From Ctenosaura bakeri (Eukaryota > Chordata > Lepidosauria > Squamata > Iguanidae): a stretch of DNA of 64,000 bases. The translations under genes and the position numbers were made by a program. Location of the stretch: assembly GCA_948474755.1 (NCBI GenBank), contig CAOLHI010001843.1, positions 248,001 to 312,000 on the forward strand. Reading direction: 5' to 3'. A model generated the notes under the pieces. The model was given only the letters and a program-made list of their open reading frames with translations, had not been told where the DNA came from and searched no databases. This document shows, piece after piece, positions 1 to 12,126 of this stretch (positions are counted from its first letter, which is position 1; every line of letters begins with the position of its first letter).

Positions 1-74
1 ACTACAAAGCCCCAAATTCCACAAAATGTTGAAAGTGGAATAATGACACTATAACAGCATAGTGCAGAAAGGCC
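1..74. mobile_element. Palindromic GGCC-end MITE, right-hand fragment
   Basis: Carries the right arm of the family: the motif TTGAAAGTGGAATAATG, then CACTATAACAGCATAGTGC and the terminal AAAGGCC. The left half lies off the window. It matches the right arms at 44864-45064 and 50945-51141. Confidence 0.75.
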
Positions 75-1285
75 CTAGGTTGGGACTTGGCTTTTCCATA
101 CGAGGGTTTGCTTTTAAACCACTCATATAATTTTATTTTTCCTGGGCTGAGCTTAAATTGCATGTGCCTTTAGGAAAGATCTGAAGACCTACCTATTTGA
201 TACTGAGCTTTATCACTGAATTCTTAGCTACTTATTTTCATTTTATTTGTGTACAAGAGAGAGAGAGATGGAGAAAAGTGGGATAGTATGTTTGTGGGTT
301 TGAGAGTTAGAGAGACTGAAGAGAGAAGTAGGTCTGAGTGAAAGAGAGGTGGGGAGAGGACTAACCATCTGTGAGTTTAATGCAACTTGTACATGTTTAT
401 GTGATTATAGGTATATGTCAGTTGACTAATAGGTGCATTCCTGGGCATTACTTCTTTAACAGAAAATTTGGTACCACATGGAAAGAATAGGGATAAGTTC
501 CTACCCCACCTAAAATGAGAGTAGTTCAACATGTTTCACCAAAGTTTTTATTCGGAATTAACAGTATGCACACGTGAAATGAAACAACCAGGTCAGGTAA
601 GCCTTGCACAAGTAAACAAAAACATTTTGAGCCTTCTACTGACCACTTGATGCATCCAAGGATTTTTTTTTCTTTCACAAGCTTCTAGGGTTTTTTTTTA
701 TTATTATTTCCATTTTTGGTAGTCAAACCTACACATTGTTAACATGCTGGGAGAGGGTAGCTGGTGAGGCAAACTAATTTTCTTTTACATTTTCTATTTT
801 AATTCTCATGCATGGTCAGCAAGGGATTCCAGAGACAGCTGTTATTTACTCTGCCTTTTGTAGGCAGGCACATGAAGGCAGAGCAGAATCAGCTGAGAAC
901 TTCATTCTTTCCCAGCTCGAGCTTTATTGCTCTGTTTACTGCAGACGCACTGCTGCAACCCCGCAACTGAATGTCTGTGTTTCTCCAATACTCTTTCATC
1001 ACTCTCCAAATGCTGTTAAAAAACTTCCATCTAGACTGAGGATGAAGCAGAAAAGAAGAGGGGATGGGTAGGCATAAAAAGACTTTGCAAGAAGGAGCTT
1101 TGTCAGAGACTTTGTTAACTGATGTATGTGTGTATAATTTAATTGAGAGTTCTTAAAATGATGCTAGAAATGGGTGAGTTTCTTTATGACAAGTCATTTT
1201 TCCCCAACTACATGTATTTTAATTAATATAATTCCATTTCTCTCCTGGAACTGATGGCGTTGCCTATAATTTTTCTACATCCCTA
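75..1285. other. Unassigned AT-rich stretch
   Basis: No exon or recognisable transposon. A GA-rich run (about 255-360) and poly-T runs (about 663-702) are present. An 87-codon frame at 808-1071 has no domain and no splice context. Confidence 0.4.
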
Positions 1286-1287
1286 CT

Positions 1288-1400
1288 TACACCCTAAAAA
1301 CAAACCTGTGAAGTAGGCTAAGCAGAAGGGCTTTTGTTGGGTCACAGTATCCACATAAGTTTGTGGGGAAACTTGGATTCGAACCTGCCAAGGCCATCTT
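1288..1400 (-). mobile_element. Degraded tRNA-derived SINE (MIR/CORE-like) fragment
   Basis: The run from CTGTGAAGTAGGCTAAG through GGGTCACAG to TTGGATTCGAACCTGCC resembles the reverse complement of a tRNA-headed SINE. The box B-like GGTTCGAATCC core reads on the minus strand. Old and partial. Confidence 0.4.
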
Positions 1401-1402
1401 GT

Positions 1403-1520
1403 GAATCTATGGAAACCTAGAACTGCACAATTGGAATGAATCTCCAAGGGTCATCTAATGCAACCCCCTGCCAGTGCAAGAATCCAAAAGTGGATTATAT
1501 AGTGTTCCATTCAGTCACTC
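1403..1520 (-). mobile_element. CR1-type LINE 3' fragment
   Basis: CTATGGAAACCTAGAA, then AAGGGTCATCTAATGCAACCCCCTG, written here in parts, resembles the widespread sauropsid CR1 3' end in reverse orientation (ATAGAA, a GGAAGGGACC-like stretch, CATCTAGTCCAACCCC). Only about 100 bp is recognisable. Confidence 0.5.
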
Positions 1521-1654
1521 CAACTCAACTCTAATATTGTAGAGCTAGGGAAGTTGGAGAAAAAAATCATAAGGTTTCTGCTATAAAAGAGGTTGGCCTG
1601 CAAGAACTGCCTACCCTTCCTCTAGCAAATAGAAATATACAAAAGCTCTTGGAT

Positions 1655-1752
1655 TGCCTGGCCATGTCCTGCTATTGCTTGGCCATACTGCTTACACATT
1701 TTCATGTATAATCCTATTTTTATCTGTGAAATGTTTAAGGGTACATAGTATA
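1655..1752. mobile_element. Fragment of an unclassified ~400 bp family, right end
   Basis: Contains TTGCTTGGCCATA and ATCTGTGAAATGTTTAAGG, matching the right ends of the copies at 20478-20838, 37938-38311 and 59697-60091. Confidence 0.5.
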
Positions 1753-1769
1753 TGACCACCCTTGGCATA

Positions 1770-3880
1770 TTTGCTGCAACTTTTTAGCTTCAGGGTGTAA
1801 CAGGAGAACAGTCACTTGGGGCTATCAACACTGTTTCTGAACTTTATGCATAACACACATTGTGACTTCTAGAAAAATTAACATTTGTGCATGTCAAATA
1901 AAATTTTAGCATGAATGAACAGAAAGCATCATTCTCAAGGTCTGCATGCCCTCAGAGCATACATCTGATTAGGTGATAGACAGCTGTTTAGTATGCACAT
2001 GCTGCTAGGTGGCATTGCATCACAGTCAAGTAAAGGATCAGTTGACTGCAATTTCTCCTAATGTCCTCTACACAGCGATGACTGAAAAACAAACCTTTCT
2101 TTTGCACTTGTCCCCTTCAGAAGTACATGAAGAATTATCATATCTTCCTCCTTATTCTTCTGTTTGCATGGTTCAGTCATTCAGATTTTTTTAATAGTAA
2201 AAGCCATCATATCTGAGATAGCCTCATGTGAAGGATTCTATGGGCATGCATGAATAGAACTTAGAAAAAAATAATTTTTTCCATCTCTCTCTTTCTGTGA
2301 TTCCATCTCCCAACACACCATTTCTTTATACCAACGCCTTCTTCACCACAGAAAGACTTTGGACCCCACAAGCTTTATTTTAATACAGCAGGCCAGGGTA
2401 GGTAACGACTATCCTGAACTAGAATAGTGATCAGTGTAAGAATCAGCAAAGCCCTAATGGAAGCCAACAAAATTCTGTTAATTTATCCTCATTGAGAATT
2501 TCATTTATCCTTGCATCTTGTATGCTGCATAAATACATCTGGGCAAAGGAACAAGTAGGGAGTAAGAGACAGCATAGACAGCATGGTGTACTCTAGGGTC
2601 GAATCTGACTTGGTGCAAATTTATACACCGAGCTGCTGCTACTTCCCAGGTTTGATCATAGTTTTTTTTTTTCAATAAAAGAAGTCCATGGATTCCATCC
2701 TTGCTAGCTTCTTATGGTCAATTATGAAGGTCTATTTTACAGCATACTTTTTGATTTCTAATCAGTTGCTCCCTTTTCGGTTATTATTCTGTTAATCCTA
2801 AATGAGGGTGCTAGCTTCCTTTGACTTTTTTAAAAAGAAAAAAAGTGGGATATAAATCTACAGAGATAAATGAGAATACTAAGCTGCCATTGAAGCACCA
2901 AAAATGAAAATAATATTTCAGTTAAACACTGAATAAGATGGTCCTCCATGCAGGAAAAGGCAAACATTTTGCACACAGAAGACATCAAGTACAAGATGAG
3001 AGAATATGTTGCTCAACCAGGGAGGAAAAAAAGACCATCTCCCTTGAGCACAAAAATTGCTGGGGCACATTCCTCAACTAAGAAAATATCAGAGAGTGCC
3101 ATTCTCTTCCCATTTGGAGGATGATGTACACTGAGTCACCTTTTTGGCTGATCAGCTGACTTATTATCTATAACATTTGAAGTAATATAACCAAGAGCCT
3201 TGATTTCCATCAGCCACCTGGCTCATAGGCAAAATGGTAAAAGAAATAAAGCAAGACAACCAACATTAGAAATGAAGATGGGAATACCATCCTAAGTCAG
3301 GTCTTGAATGTTGATTATGCTGTTCAGCATCTGAGATGCAAGAAGGGGAAGGAGGTAATTGTGAAATGTTTAAATAAGATAACAAAATTAATTTGGGTCA
3401 GCCCTGTGTTTGGCATAGGCCCTCTGTTTCCTTTAGTTTGTACCTGTTGCTCACCAAGGGGGAAAAATCTTCTGTTTCCAAGACACTGCTACCAATCATT
3501 TATCAGAGATAACATTGTGTTGATCCTGTTACTATGAAGTATTTGCATGCATGTACATAAAATGCAAATATAGTCAATCTTTATTTTGTACTTCAAAGTT
3601 GTTTCAGTAATAAATTACCCCTTTTTTTTTTGTTTCCAATTAAAGAGTGAGGTTTGTCATCACAAACTAACTTCTCACGACAAGAGAAATTCATCAGGAA
3701 ATACCCAAAGTGTGTTATACCCGTGCACATTCACCATGACAAGAGACCTTGCAGCTGATAAGAGACCTTACAGGAGAAACAAGATCCACTGCAGAATAAT
3801 GATAGATACTTAGGTTATCTTATTATAGCAGAGATTTTGTTCTTCACTAAGATTCTTCTCAATAGCAGCAACAAGTATTT
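1770..3880. other. Unassigned AT-rich stretch
   Basis: No supported gene or named repeat. Short open frames at 2009-2194, 3304-3537 and 3586-3813 have no domain or splice signals. Confidence 0.4.
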
Positions 3881-3884
3881 GCGG

Positions 3885-4165
3885 CAGTTTCCTCCCCACT
3901 ATGGGAAATTTTGATGTTTATTCACAATTTGACACATATTCTGCACAAAATTCACATGTGGTTGCACAGAGAACAGGATTTTATGCACTGGAAGCAACAT
4001 TTTCTGTGTGGAAAATAATATTTCAATGCAGAACTATTAATTCCTAAGCAGAAAATGTTGTTTTATGCATAGAAAAAAGCTCTAATTGGAGATTAGTTTT
4101 GTGTAAAATTTGTACATGGTTGATTTGCATAGAAAACAACATTTTCTGTGAGGAAAATAATATCT
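3885..4165. repeat. Repeat built of degenerate TTTCTGTGCAGAAAAT-type units
   Basis: Successive imperfect units of about 30-45 bp carry GCAGAAAATGTTG, GGAAAATAATATTTC and TTTCTGTG motifs in both orientations. The same unit type recurs at 26340-26670 and, partly inverted, at 34160-34390. Class unknown. Confidence 0.5.
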
Positions 4166-4237
4166 AAACACATAAATATTATTAAATATGAATAAATATT
4201 TATTAATAATAATTAATATTAAAAATAAAATACTGTT

Positions 4238-4455
4238 TCTGCTGTAGTGGTGTGGGCATCGACTTATGATCCTGGAGACCAGAGTTTGAATCCCTGCTTG
4301 GCTATGGCACTGCACTGAGTGAACTAGGGCAAGTCACACTCTCTCAGCTTCAGAGGAAGGCAAAGACAATTCCAAATCTTGCCAAGAAAACTCCATGACT
4401 TATAGTCACCATAAGTTGGAAATCACTTGAAGGCACACAACCACAACTACAACCA
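4238..4455 (+). mobile_element. Sauria-type SINE
   Basis: A tRNA-like head (GAGACCAGAGTTTGAATCCC as box B region) is followed by GGGCAAGTCACACTCTCTCAG, in parts, and a tail with CATAAGTTGGAAATCACTTG and AAGGCACACAACCACAAC. The tail resembles the BovB LINE 3' end, which implies BovB-driven retrotransposition. Confidence 0.75.
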
Positions 4456-5776
4456 TCACATTCTTTGGTTCTCTGCTGAGTGTAGCTGGAACCTTAGAAT
4501 ATGTAGTGGCTCTCATATCTCCAAGAATCCTGTCCACATCCTCAGATTATTTTTGTTATCATTCATTGCTCGTCCTTTATGAAGCTCTACCATAATATTC
4601 ATTTCCCAGTGCAGCAATTGATTATATTTTTATTCTTTTATGAGCAATTCCATTTAGATAGCTGTGTAGATGTGGGTTATTGACTTTTGTGTGTCTAAGA
4701 CACATTATTGGTGAAGTTGAAAGATCTCTTCTGGCTTGGAACACACGAGTTCATATAGATGCTCTCACAGCATACCTGGTAGCATGTCACAGCTCCCACT
4801 TCCTTGTGGATTTCACTCCTATTGTTTACAATGTGAGCTAAATAAAAGCATGTAGCAAGAGATTCTTTACTACTAAAAAAAAAAGTCAATTACCAACCAT
4901 CTGTGTGAAAGTATTGACTACTATAAATAATTCTGAATCCTTGATCTTATATCATAAACCAGACAATTCATGTACATCTGGTTGGATGGATCTCTTATGA
5001 ACTCTGCTTCTAAGATACTCAGACAAAAATGCTAAATAAAATGGAAAGTATAACGATTCTAATTTCATTGTACCTTTATGCATTTCATAAAGTTGTCTGC
5101 AGAGTAAATCATACTTATTTATGACATCCACTAATTGATACTTATGCTCTTTAGAAAAAAAGTAGCATTTATAAATAATGCATCACGTAAACATGACATG
5201 AAATAGTATGACACAATATTCATAAATAGCAGAACATGTCAGTCATTAAAGCAAGCAGGTTTAAGTTCTGCAGAACAAATCAGTACGTTCAATTGTACTT
5301 AGAATTTCACATTAAATCAAAACTGGCAGCTGCTACTATTTAAGAAGCAGATGGGAGTTACATTTCATTTTACTGGAATAACATTAGTCATTTCAAGGAG
5401 GTAGGAAGGAGAGAGAAAAATACTGTAAAAGATATCTAATTTATTTAATATGTAATAAATAAATTGCTTCCAATTTTATACTGTAAATATTTTAATCCAG
5501 ATGCTAATTAAAGTTATCACAATGGTGTAATGGGTAAGAGAACCCAGGTTTGAAATTCACTTGTCATGAACTAGCCCCAGATGCCCTTTTTTTTTAAAAA
5601 GTCTTATTTTTCTGATTTTTTGTAAAGATTAGAGAGCTAACCTATGCAACTTTCTTTGAAGGGCAATGATCATGAAATCATCATGACATTTTCTTCTCAG
5701 GTCTAAAGAATATAGCAAAATCTTGATGGGTTGAATCAGAGATCAATTTAGTTCAACATTCTGGCCCTCCAGAAAC
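4456..5776. other. Unassigned AT-rich stretch
   Basis: No recognisable gene, repeat or regulatory element. Confidence 0.4.
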
Positions 5777-5779
5777 CAT

Positions 5780-5882
5780 GGTCATTTCCATTGAGATCCC
5801 TCTCTAAACTGCAAACCCCAGGATTCCATAGGATGCCGAGAGTGGAATAATAACATTGTAACAGTCTAGTGTGGAAATGGCC
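5780..5882. mobile_element. Internally deleted palindromic GGCC-end MITE
   Basis: 103 bp running from GGTCATTTCC to GGAAATGGCC, flanked on both sides by CAT. The left arm is mostly lost, while the right arm with CCCAGGATTCCATAGGATG is kept. The intact ends and duplication show a deletion derivative, not a truncated edge. Confidence 0.7.
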
Positions 5883-7330
5883 CATGATTAGAATGTGAGT
5901 GGAACAGAACTGTTCCTCTTGTGTTGTCCTGCAAATGAGGCCATGACACATACTGGAGGTAATGGGCAGCTTTCATTATTTGTAGCTATTGATACCTTTT
6001 GCCCCCCCCCCCAACAATCTTTTCAATTCCTTTTTAAAGCTATGGCCATTGCTACATATTACATATTTTTACTATGTGTTGTGTCCAGTTGGAGGAGCTA
6101 AATAATAAAAATAAACTCAGTTATCAATTACCTTGGAAATCTTCTAGTCAAAAAGGTCAAATAGATAAAATATTTTTTTTGTTTCTTTGTTTGCTTAAGT
6201 TTGAATTTTATCGTAATCCTAATTGCAGAATTAAGTTACTAATAAAGGCCAGAATCCTGTATGGCATTTGCATACGTGTAAGTACTGTGGTTACAGTGCA
6301 ATGCAGTAATCCCATCCCAACCCCCCCCCAATCCCATTGTAATCAATGGGAAAAGTTTCCCTGAGATTGATGGTTCCACCCTATCCCATGAACAATCTTT
6401 GGTGTGACAGGCAGAATCAAGGTCACTGTTGCAATTCCTCCTCATGCTGGAGACTACTCACATGAGGAGATGGTGGGAACAAGAGCCAGCTACTTCCCAA
6501 CCGACAGCTGAACAGACCCTCTTTGATCACAGTGGCTGTTGCCCAGTAAGTGGTGATTGGGGAACTTCCACAGTACCAATACAAAAACAATACAATACAA
6601 AACAGTCATGAGTACATAACTCTAGGTTACACATTCGTAACTGCCACAAAGGAGTCCAGACTAATTAACTAATGATATGAAAGACAATGCTTAAAAGCCA
6701 AGAAATAATATATCCCATTTTAAAAAAAAACCTCTCAAAGCCTAGTTCTCTTGGATTTTTGTAAAATTGCTCTTTTGTTGTTGTTGTTGTTAGTCCCTTA
6801 CGGTGTTAAATTTCAATGTTCAGGTCACAAGTTCCAAACCAATTACTCAAGAATGGTTCCAGCCAGATGAATTATGTTAAGGAGAGAGAGAAAATATCAT
6901 AAGAACATAGCTTCAGACAACTCTCACCTCTACTTTACATGATACTTCTTGGGCCTAAATTTAAATGCTAATGCCAACAACAGTAAACCCATTGAAACAA
7001 CTGCTAAATTGAAAACAGTTATGCAAGTTCTATTGATTCAGTGAAGCTACTGAGACTAGCAATTGGATGTTGGCCATAATCTCAAAAACTCCTCTATTGA
7101 AAGATCCCAAGTCACTAAAATTTGGTTTAACAAATATAACAATGTATTACTTTTTACCAAAGTTGTAGTAATTATTCACTGACATGTTTGCATATGAATT
7201 TATTAATGTCTTTTTAATTTTAGTTATCCTGAAAAACTGCAATGAATATGAGAAATCACTACTATAACAAGTACTTATTATGAATTTAAGCTTTTTATCT
7301 TTAACCTTTTTATCCCTCTCCCCCTTTGAC
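5883..7330. other. Unassigned AT-rich stretch
   Basis: No supported feature apart from C-rich runs near 6001 and 6321 and a short TTG repeat near 6777. Confidence 0.4.
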
Positions 7331-7335
7331 TATAA

Positions 7336-7389
7336 ATATATATATATATATACACACACTCTCTCTCTCTCTATATATATATATACATG

Positions 7390-7424
<35 letters not shown>
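7336..7424. repeat. Compound (TA)n / (CA)n / (CT)n microsatellite
   Basis: ATATATAT runs, ACACACAC, CTCTCTCTCT, then two further TA tracts in about 90 bp. The alternating composition should be unstable. Confidence 0.9.
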
Positions 7425-7585
7425 ACTATATAATTTTTACTAAACAGAACAGGAAGAAAAAGAAGAATAGAAGCACAAAATTTTCACATGATATCTGACA
7501 TACATCCACTTAATATATATAAAACTTACAATAACAATAACATTATACTAACAATACAATGACATAACAATAACACTACCATAAA

Positions 7586-7634
7586 AACAGCACTAACATA
7601 ACATAACATAACATAACATAACATAACATAACAT
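7586..7634. repeat. Pentanucleotide (ACATA)n microsatellite
   Basis: About nine uninterrupted ACATA units, preceded by looser ACAATA/AACA-rich sequence from about 7528. Confidence 0.9.
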
Positions 7635-7639
7635 TGTAC

Positions 7640-8255
7640 TGACATAAAACAGTTGTGAAATAGCTAAACTAACATTCCCTAAGCACATGTGGTCCTACCT
7701 ATTTAGGCAAATTAACCTTTGAAGGCCAACGTAAGCCTAGGTGTTCATACAACATCAGATAATAAACAATTTCATTTAAAAGGACCTCATCCTCAAGGAC
7801 AGCTAATAGCCCTGGGGGGGGGAATCCCTAAATTGAATTAAATCACATTAGACCATTAATTCCCTGGAGATAACCTGGGAAATGGTGAATCCTTTTTTTA
7901 ATTCTCTGTGGTACAACAGAACAAACTATTTCAATTCTATGAGAAGAGACTGTTCTTACTTTACACAAACAAGTTACTAGAAAGAAAAACCAGGACAAAG
8001 TAGTGCCAACAGTGCTGATTTAGTGATGCTTCACTCCTAATAGCAAAACATCACTATTCCAATATTCCATCACTAGAAAATCTGGAGAAAGTTATATTAA
8101 CAGAACTGGGGAAAGGACTGACTGACAGACAGTGAGACAGACAATGTGGCCACTTGAAGATTCAGGCAGCTGCATTCAGGCAGTTGTAGTCCAACAGAGT
8201 AAGTCTTTCCAACTGAGAACTATTCCAGACTAAGGAAAATGCATTGTCATGCAAC
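7640..8255. other. Unassigned AT-rich stretch
   Basis: No recognisable element. The phrase GTTGTAGTCCAACAG at about 8175 resembles the end of common sauropsid DNA elements, but it is too short to assign. Confidence 0.4.
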
Positions 8256-8258
8256 CAT

Positions 8259-8426
8259 GGCCATTTCCACACTAGGGTGTTATATTGCTATTATTTCACT
8301 TTCAACATCCTATGGAATCCTGGGGTTTGCAGTTTAGGGAGGGGCATTTAGAATTCTCAGTCAGAGATTCCATAAGGTGTTGAAAGTAGAATAATAGCAC
8401 TATAGCGCTCTAGTGAGGAAATTGCC
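8259..8426. mobile_element. Palindromic GGCC-end MITE
   Basis: 168 bp with inverted arms (GGCCATTTCCACACTAG against TCTAGTGAGGAAATTGCC). The inner arms carry ATCCTATGGAATCCTGGGG and its near complement. Flanked by a CAT duplication at 8256-8258 and 8427-8429. Confidence 0.85.
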
Positions 8427-8477
8427 CATGTCTGAAGCCATGCTTGCTTAAGGAACCTCTGCTGCTTTTATTCTGGA

Positions 8478-8721
8478 AAGTCAGCATGGTAGATTACTTT
8501 GCATGTTGGACTAGGATTTTGAGAGTCCAGGGTTCAACTGCTCAGCCATAAAAATCTACTGGGTAATCTTGGGCAAGTCACATTTTCTCAGTCTATCTCT
8601 TTCTCAGTCTAATAGGAAGACAATGGCCAACCTCCTCTGAATAAATCTTACAGGGAAACCCTGTGGTAGGATTGCCATAATTTGGAGTTGACTTTAAGGC
8701 ATTCAACAGCAATGACAACCT
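8478..8721 (+). mobile_element. Sauria-type SINE, diverged
   Basis: The tRNA-like head (CATGGTAGATTACTTTGC through CCAGGGTTCAACTG) leads to GGGCAAGTCACATTTTCTC and a decayed BovB-like tail, TTGCCATAATTTGGAGTTG. Confidence 0.7.
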
Positions 8722-10079
8722 ATTCTGGAGTTCAAGCAGTTGGAGGACAACAAGCCTTTTTCATTTAAATACATATTTTATTTAAGTTTGCAAAGCTTCA
8801 ACCGAAGAATTTCTATGGTAGAAAATCTCATGATCATTAATTTTTTTATTGCCCTTTAGCTCTTGTATTCAGCATGTTTACATGATTTCCTTGTTAAAAA
8901 AAAAAAGTTTTTAGTTTAAAAGTAACCATTTTGCAAAGCTTTTGAGATTTTAGGGGCCAGATCAGAATGTCCTAGTAAAATGTATCCCTCCTTGCCCTCA
9001 GTTAGCCAAGAACCTTTTGTGAAACAATCCTTTGTCTGTACAAGTCACATTTTCCCAGCAAGGTAAAAAGAACAATAAATGAATCTGAAGCAAACAAGTC
9101 TGGAAAGAATTCCTTAAGGATCTGTAAACAGAATGCACAGCAAGAAAGCATGCACAGAGAGTGCCAAATGTAAACACTCAAAAGCTTTGCATGCTGTGAT
9201 GCCATCAGGGACAGAAATGATCTTTGCAGAAGCTACAAAGGTCACACAGTGTTTGTTACATTTATGTGGCTGACTCTGTCATGTCAAGTTTCGATCTGGA
9301 TTTGGACCAAGCCAAAAATCAACTCAGTGTGAAATCTTAAGACAGGACATTCATCTATATCATTTCTCTCTAACCCAAACCAGTTCCGACAAGGTTTAGC
9401 CTCTCTGCAAAAAGGAAATAAGGTATATACAATTGGATTGCATGCTACCTCTTCCAGGGAGGACTGGACATCCAGGGCAGACCCATAAGCCATGGGCATC
9501 CTTTAAAAAATAGCAGGCTCAAGTCTACATCAGTAGGATTATGAGAGATTAAAACAGAAGCTAGAGTCAGCCAGCTAGCACTGGCATTGCTGTTGCTACC
9601 AGGTAACTGCACCAGGGTCCACTTATGAAGGAGAAGGCCCACCACTTAGCCCAGGAACACTCAACCAGTACCAAACCTGTCCTTCACCTAATGCTGCCCT
9701 CTCCTTGCTTTAATTTCCCTATCCTTTTGTAACTAATTTTAATTATAGTTAAGGACCATATCAGCTCCAAGCTTAATAATGGCAAGCACTAACCTGGTTC
9801 TCCTTTAACTAGACCTTGCTAACTAAACCCTGCTGCACATAATGGTTTGGCATTAAGGCTTACCCAATAATATGTTCCTTTGGTGCTGTGGGGGACAGGA
9901 GCATTTGATGCCCCCCCAGAAGAGACTGGAGGGCTTTGTGACTGCCACTGAGAGTGCTCGGATGCACCACATGGAGAGATGGAGCAACAACCTAGTTAAG
10001 CCCTGCTGGCCCTGCATGTGTCCTCTTTAAATTCGGCAGCATGACCCACCCCTCTACCTTCACTACAGTGTGTGTGATT
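8722..10079. other. Unassigned stretch
   Basis: AT-rich to about 9,000, then closer to balanced composition. From about 9,650 to 10,080 the sequence is less AT-rich and could be an old retroelement, but no coding motif is visible. Confidence 0.35.
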
Positions 10080-10081
10080 GG

Positions 10082-10270
10082 GGCCATTTCCGCACTAGAG
10101 TGTTATAGTGCTATTATTGTACTTTCAACATCCTATAGAATCCTGGGGCTTGCAGTTTAGGGAGAGGTATTAGAGCTGCAGGTCTGTTTCCCTAAACTGG
10201 AAACCCCAGGATTCCATAGGACGTTGAAAGTGGAATAATAGAACTGTAACAGTCTAGTGTGGAAATGCCC
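10082..10270. mobile_element. Palindromic GGCC-end MITE
   Basis: Arms run from GGCCATTTCCGCACTAGAG to CAGTCTAGTGTGGAAATGCC, with internal ATCCTATAGAATCCTGGGG facing CCCCAGGATTCCATAGGAC. The flanks read TGG on each side within a one-base ambiguity. Confidence 0.85.
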
Positions 10271-10831
10271 TGGGTCACCTTGGGGCTGGGTAGGATGCCC
10301 CCCAGTTTAACACTTTTCAGGGGCAGGGGTTACCCCATACTGTATCAAAGGGACCTGGGCAATTGACTTTGGGTGGTATTATTTAAATAGGTAGTCAACC
10401 AGCAGGTAGTGGGAGAGGATAGAAGCTTACAGTGGATGCCTTGGGCACCTCTTTTGGGTGTAGGGTAAAACTCTGAAGCTGCCTATTTAAGGTCCTGAGA
10501 CCCAAAGAGTGGGGAAGAAGGCTGCTCTTGAGGCTAACTTAGGACTGGGACTCCTGCTGGCAGGGTTGTGGGACTTTGGTGGGAACTCTCTCTGGGTTTA
10601 CCTTCCCCTTTCTGGGCTGCCAGGGAGCAACTCAAGTAATTAGATTGCTCTAGGAGCTTAGGTGGCTTGCTCAAGGGAAGGCTGAGGAGGTTGTCACCAA
10701 GCTGATGCCTAGCTTCAGCCGAACCCAAATCAGGATGCTTTCCTCAGCTCCAGGTCAATGAAATGTAAATAGTTTTAGGTCAAATGAAGTGGCCTTATTT
10801 ATCCCATGTTATGTGTCTGGTCTTGTCATTC
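10271..10831. other. Unassigned, moderately GC-rich stretch
   Basis: Contains GGGGTTACCCC and a CTATTTAAGG box-like sequence near 10484 followed by G-rich sequence. An old LTR is possible, but no matching partner or terminal repeat was found. Confidence 0.3.
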
Positions 10832-10834
10832 CAG

Positions 10835-10988
10835 GGCCATTTCCACACTAGACTGTTATAGTGCTATTATTCCACTTTCAACATCCTATGGAATCCTCAC
10901 TGCTCTTCCCTGAACTGCAAACCCCAGGACTCCATAGGATGTTGAAAGTGGAATAATAGCAGTATAACAGTCTAGTGCAGAAATGGCC
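10835..10988. mobile_element. Palindromic GGCC-end MITE
   Basis: 154 bp, ending GGCCATTTCCACACTAGAC and CAGTCTAGTGCAGAAATGGCC, with a perfect CAG duplication on both sides. Confidence 0.88.
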
Positions 10989-12118
10989 CAGGGCTGGGCA
11001 TCAAAAGTAATTAAGTGGTAAGCCATGTTACATCTATACTTCTGTAGCTTATCTTTACCAGTTCCTGACTCTTCTATAAATTACTGCTGACTTTTTTTTT
11101 CACAGAATCAGTTTGTTCTCAGCCAGTTTAACAGACCTGCAGCTCTTGTTTTTCAAAAATATTTTAAAACTATATTTAATTCAGTGCTATATTTAATGGA
11201 TTTTAATATTATGATTAATTTTAACTGTGTTCTGTTTTAATACATGCTGTGATCCAGTGTGCCTTAGATCCCACAGAAAGAGAAACATGGGATAAGTAAA
11301 CAAATAAATAAATAAAATTGCAACATCTTCTTTTTTCTAGTTTCTAGGGTCCAGTAACCAGGAGGCATTTCCCCAACACCATCAGCAGAAACCAGAATTT
11401 TGCAGCTAAACAATACACATTTCTCACTTTTAATCCGTCATATATAATAGATACATCCAACATCTGCAAAATTGAGATACTCTGTGTTATAAAATCAACT
11501 GTGAATATTCAAGGCTTCACAGAAATCATTGCATTGTCTAGGCTCATACAGTGATCAGATCAAATATCAAAGTGGTCAAAATAAAGGAAATGACTAAAAC
11601 TGCCAGCTATGTTTACTTATCTACTTTATTCATCTCCAAACCTTTGTGTTCTATTTATACCTATAAAACAGGCTACACTTGAAAGCAGCCCTTTGCCAAA
11701 ATGTGAAACCAGTATACATAAAAAATAAAGAAATGTGAACTAACCAAATGAAATGAATAGCTTACAAAGATGAGATAACAGCTAAAGATTTTATCTTTTG
11801 AGCTTATCTACAAGCACTCATCAACATACACTGCCCTCTATAAGGCAGGGGAAACATTCCTTTCAGTTCCAACTCTATGATCCAGGAAGACCAGCAGTAA
11901 GGATACACAACATCTAGATTTACAAATTTAATCAACAGCAAGAGGTTTTATTGTACCAACTGAATGTGGTACAAATTGACAGATTTTAAGTTACAGTTAC
12001 TCTAAGCCAGCAGGAACTGAATGACAAACTGAAACTCTTAAGTGTACACAACTCCCAGCAAACATACCACTTGGAGAGAAGTGTTAGTAAAACCTATTTC
12101 CATAAGAGAAATCAGTAT
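10989..12118. other. Unassigned AT-rich stretch
   Basis: An AAATAAATAAATAAA tail at about 11300 after CTTAGATCCCACAGAAAG looks like the end of an old LINE or SINE. Nothing else is recognisable. Confidence 0.35.
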
Positions 12119-12126
12119 GTAGAAAA

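Noticed and set aside
808..1071. 87-codon plus-strand frame
   Set aside because: No recognisable domain, no splice sites at its edges, and a length that can occur by chance in 64 kb.
10271..10831. Possible LTR (GGGGTTACCCC and TATTTAA boxes)
   Set aside because: No TG...CA ends, no duplication and no second copy in the window.
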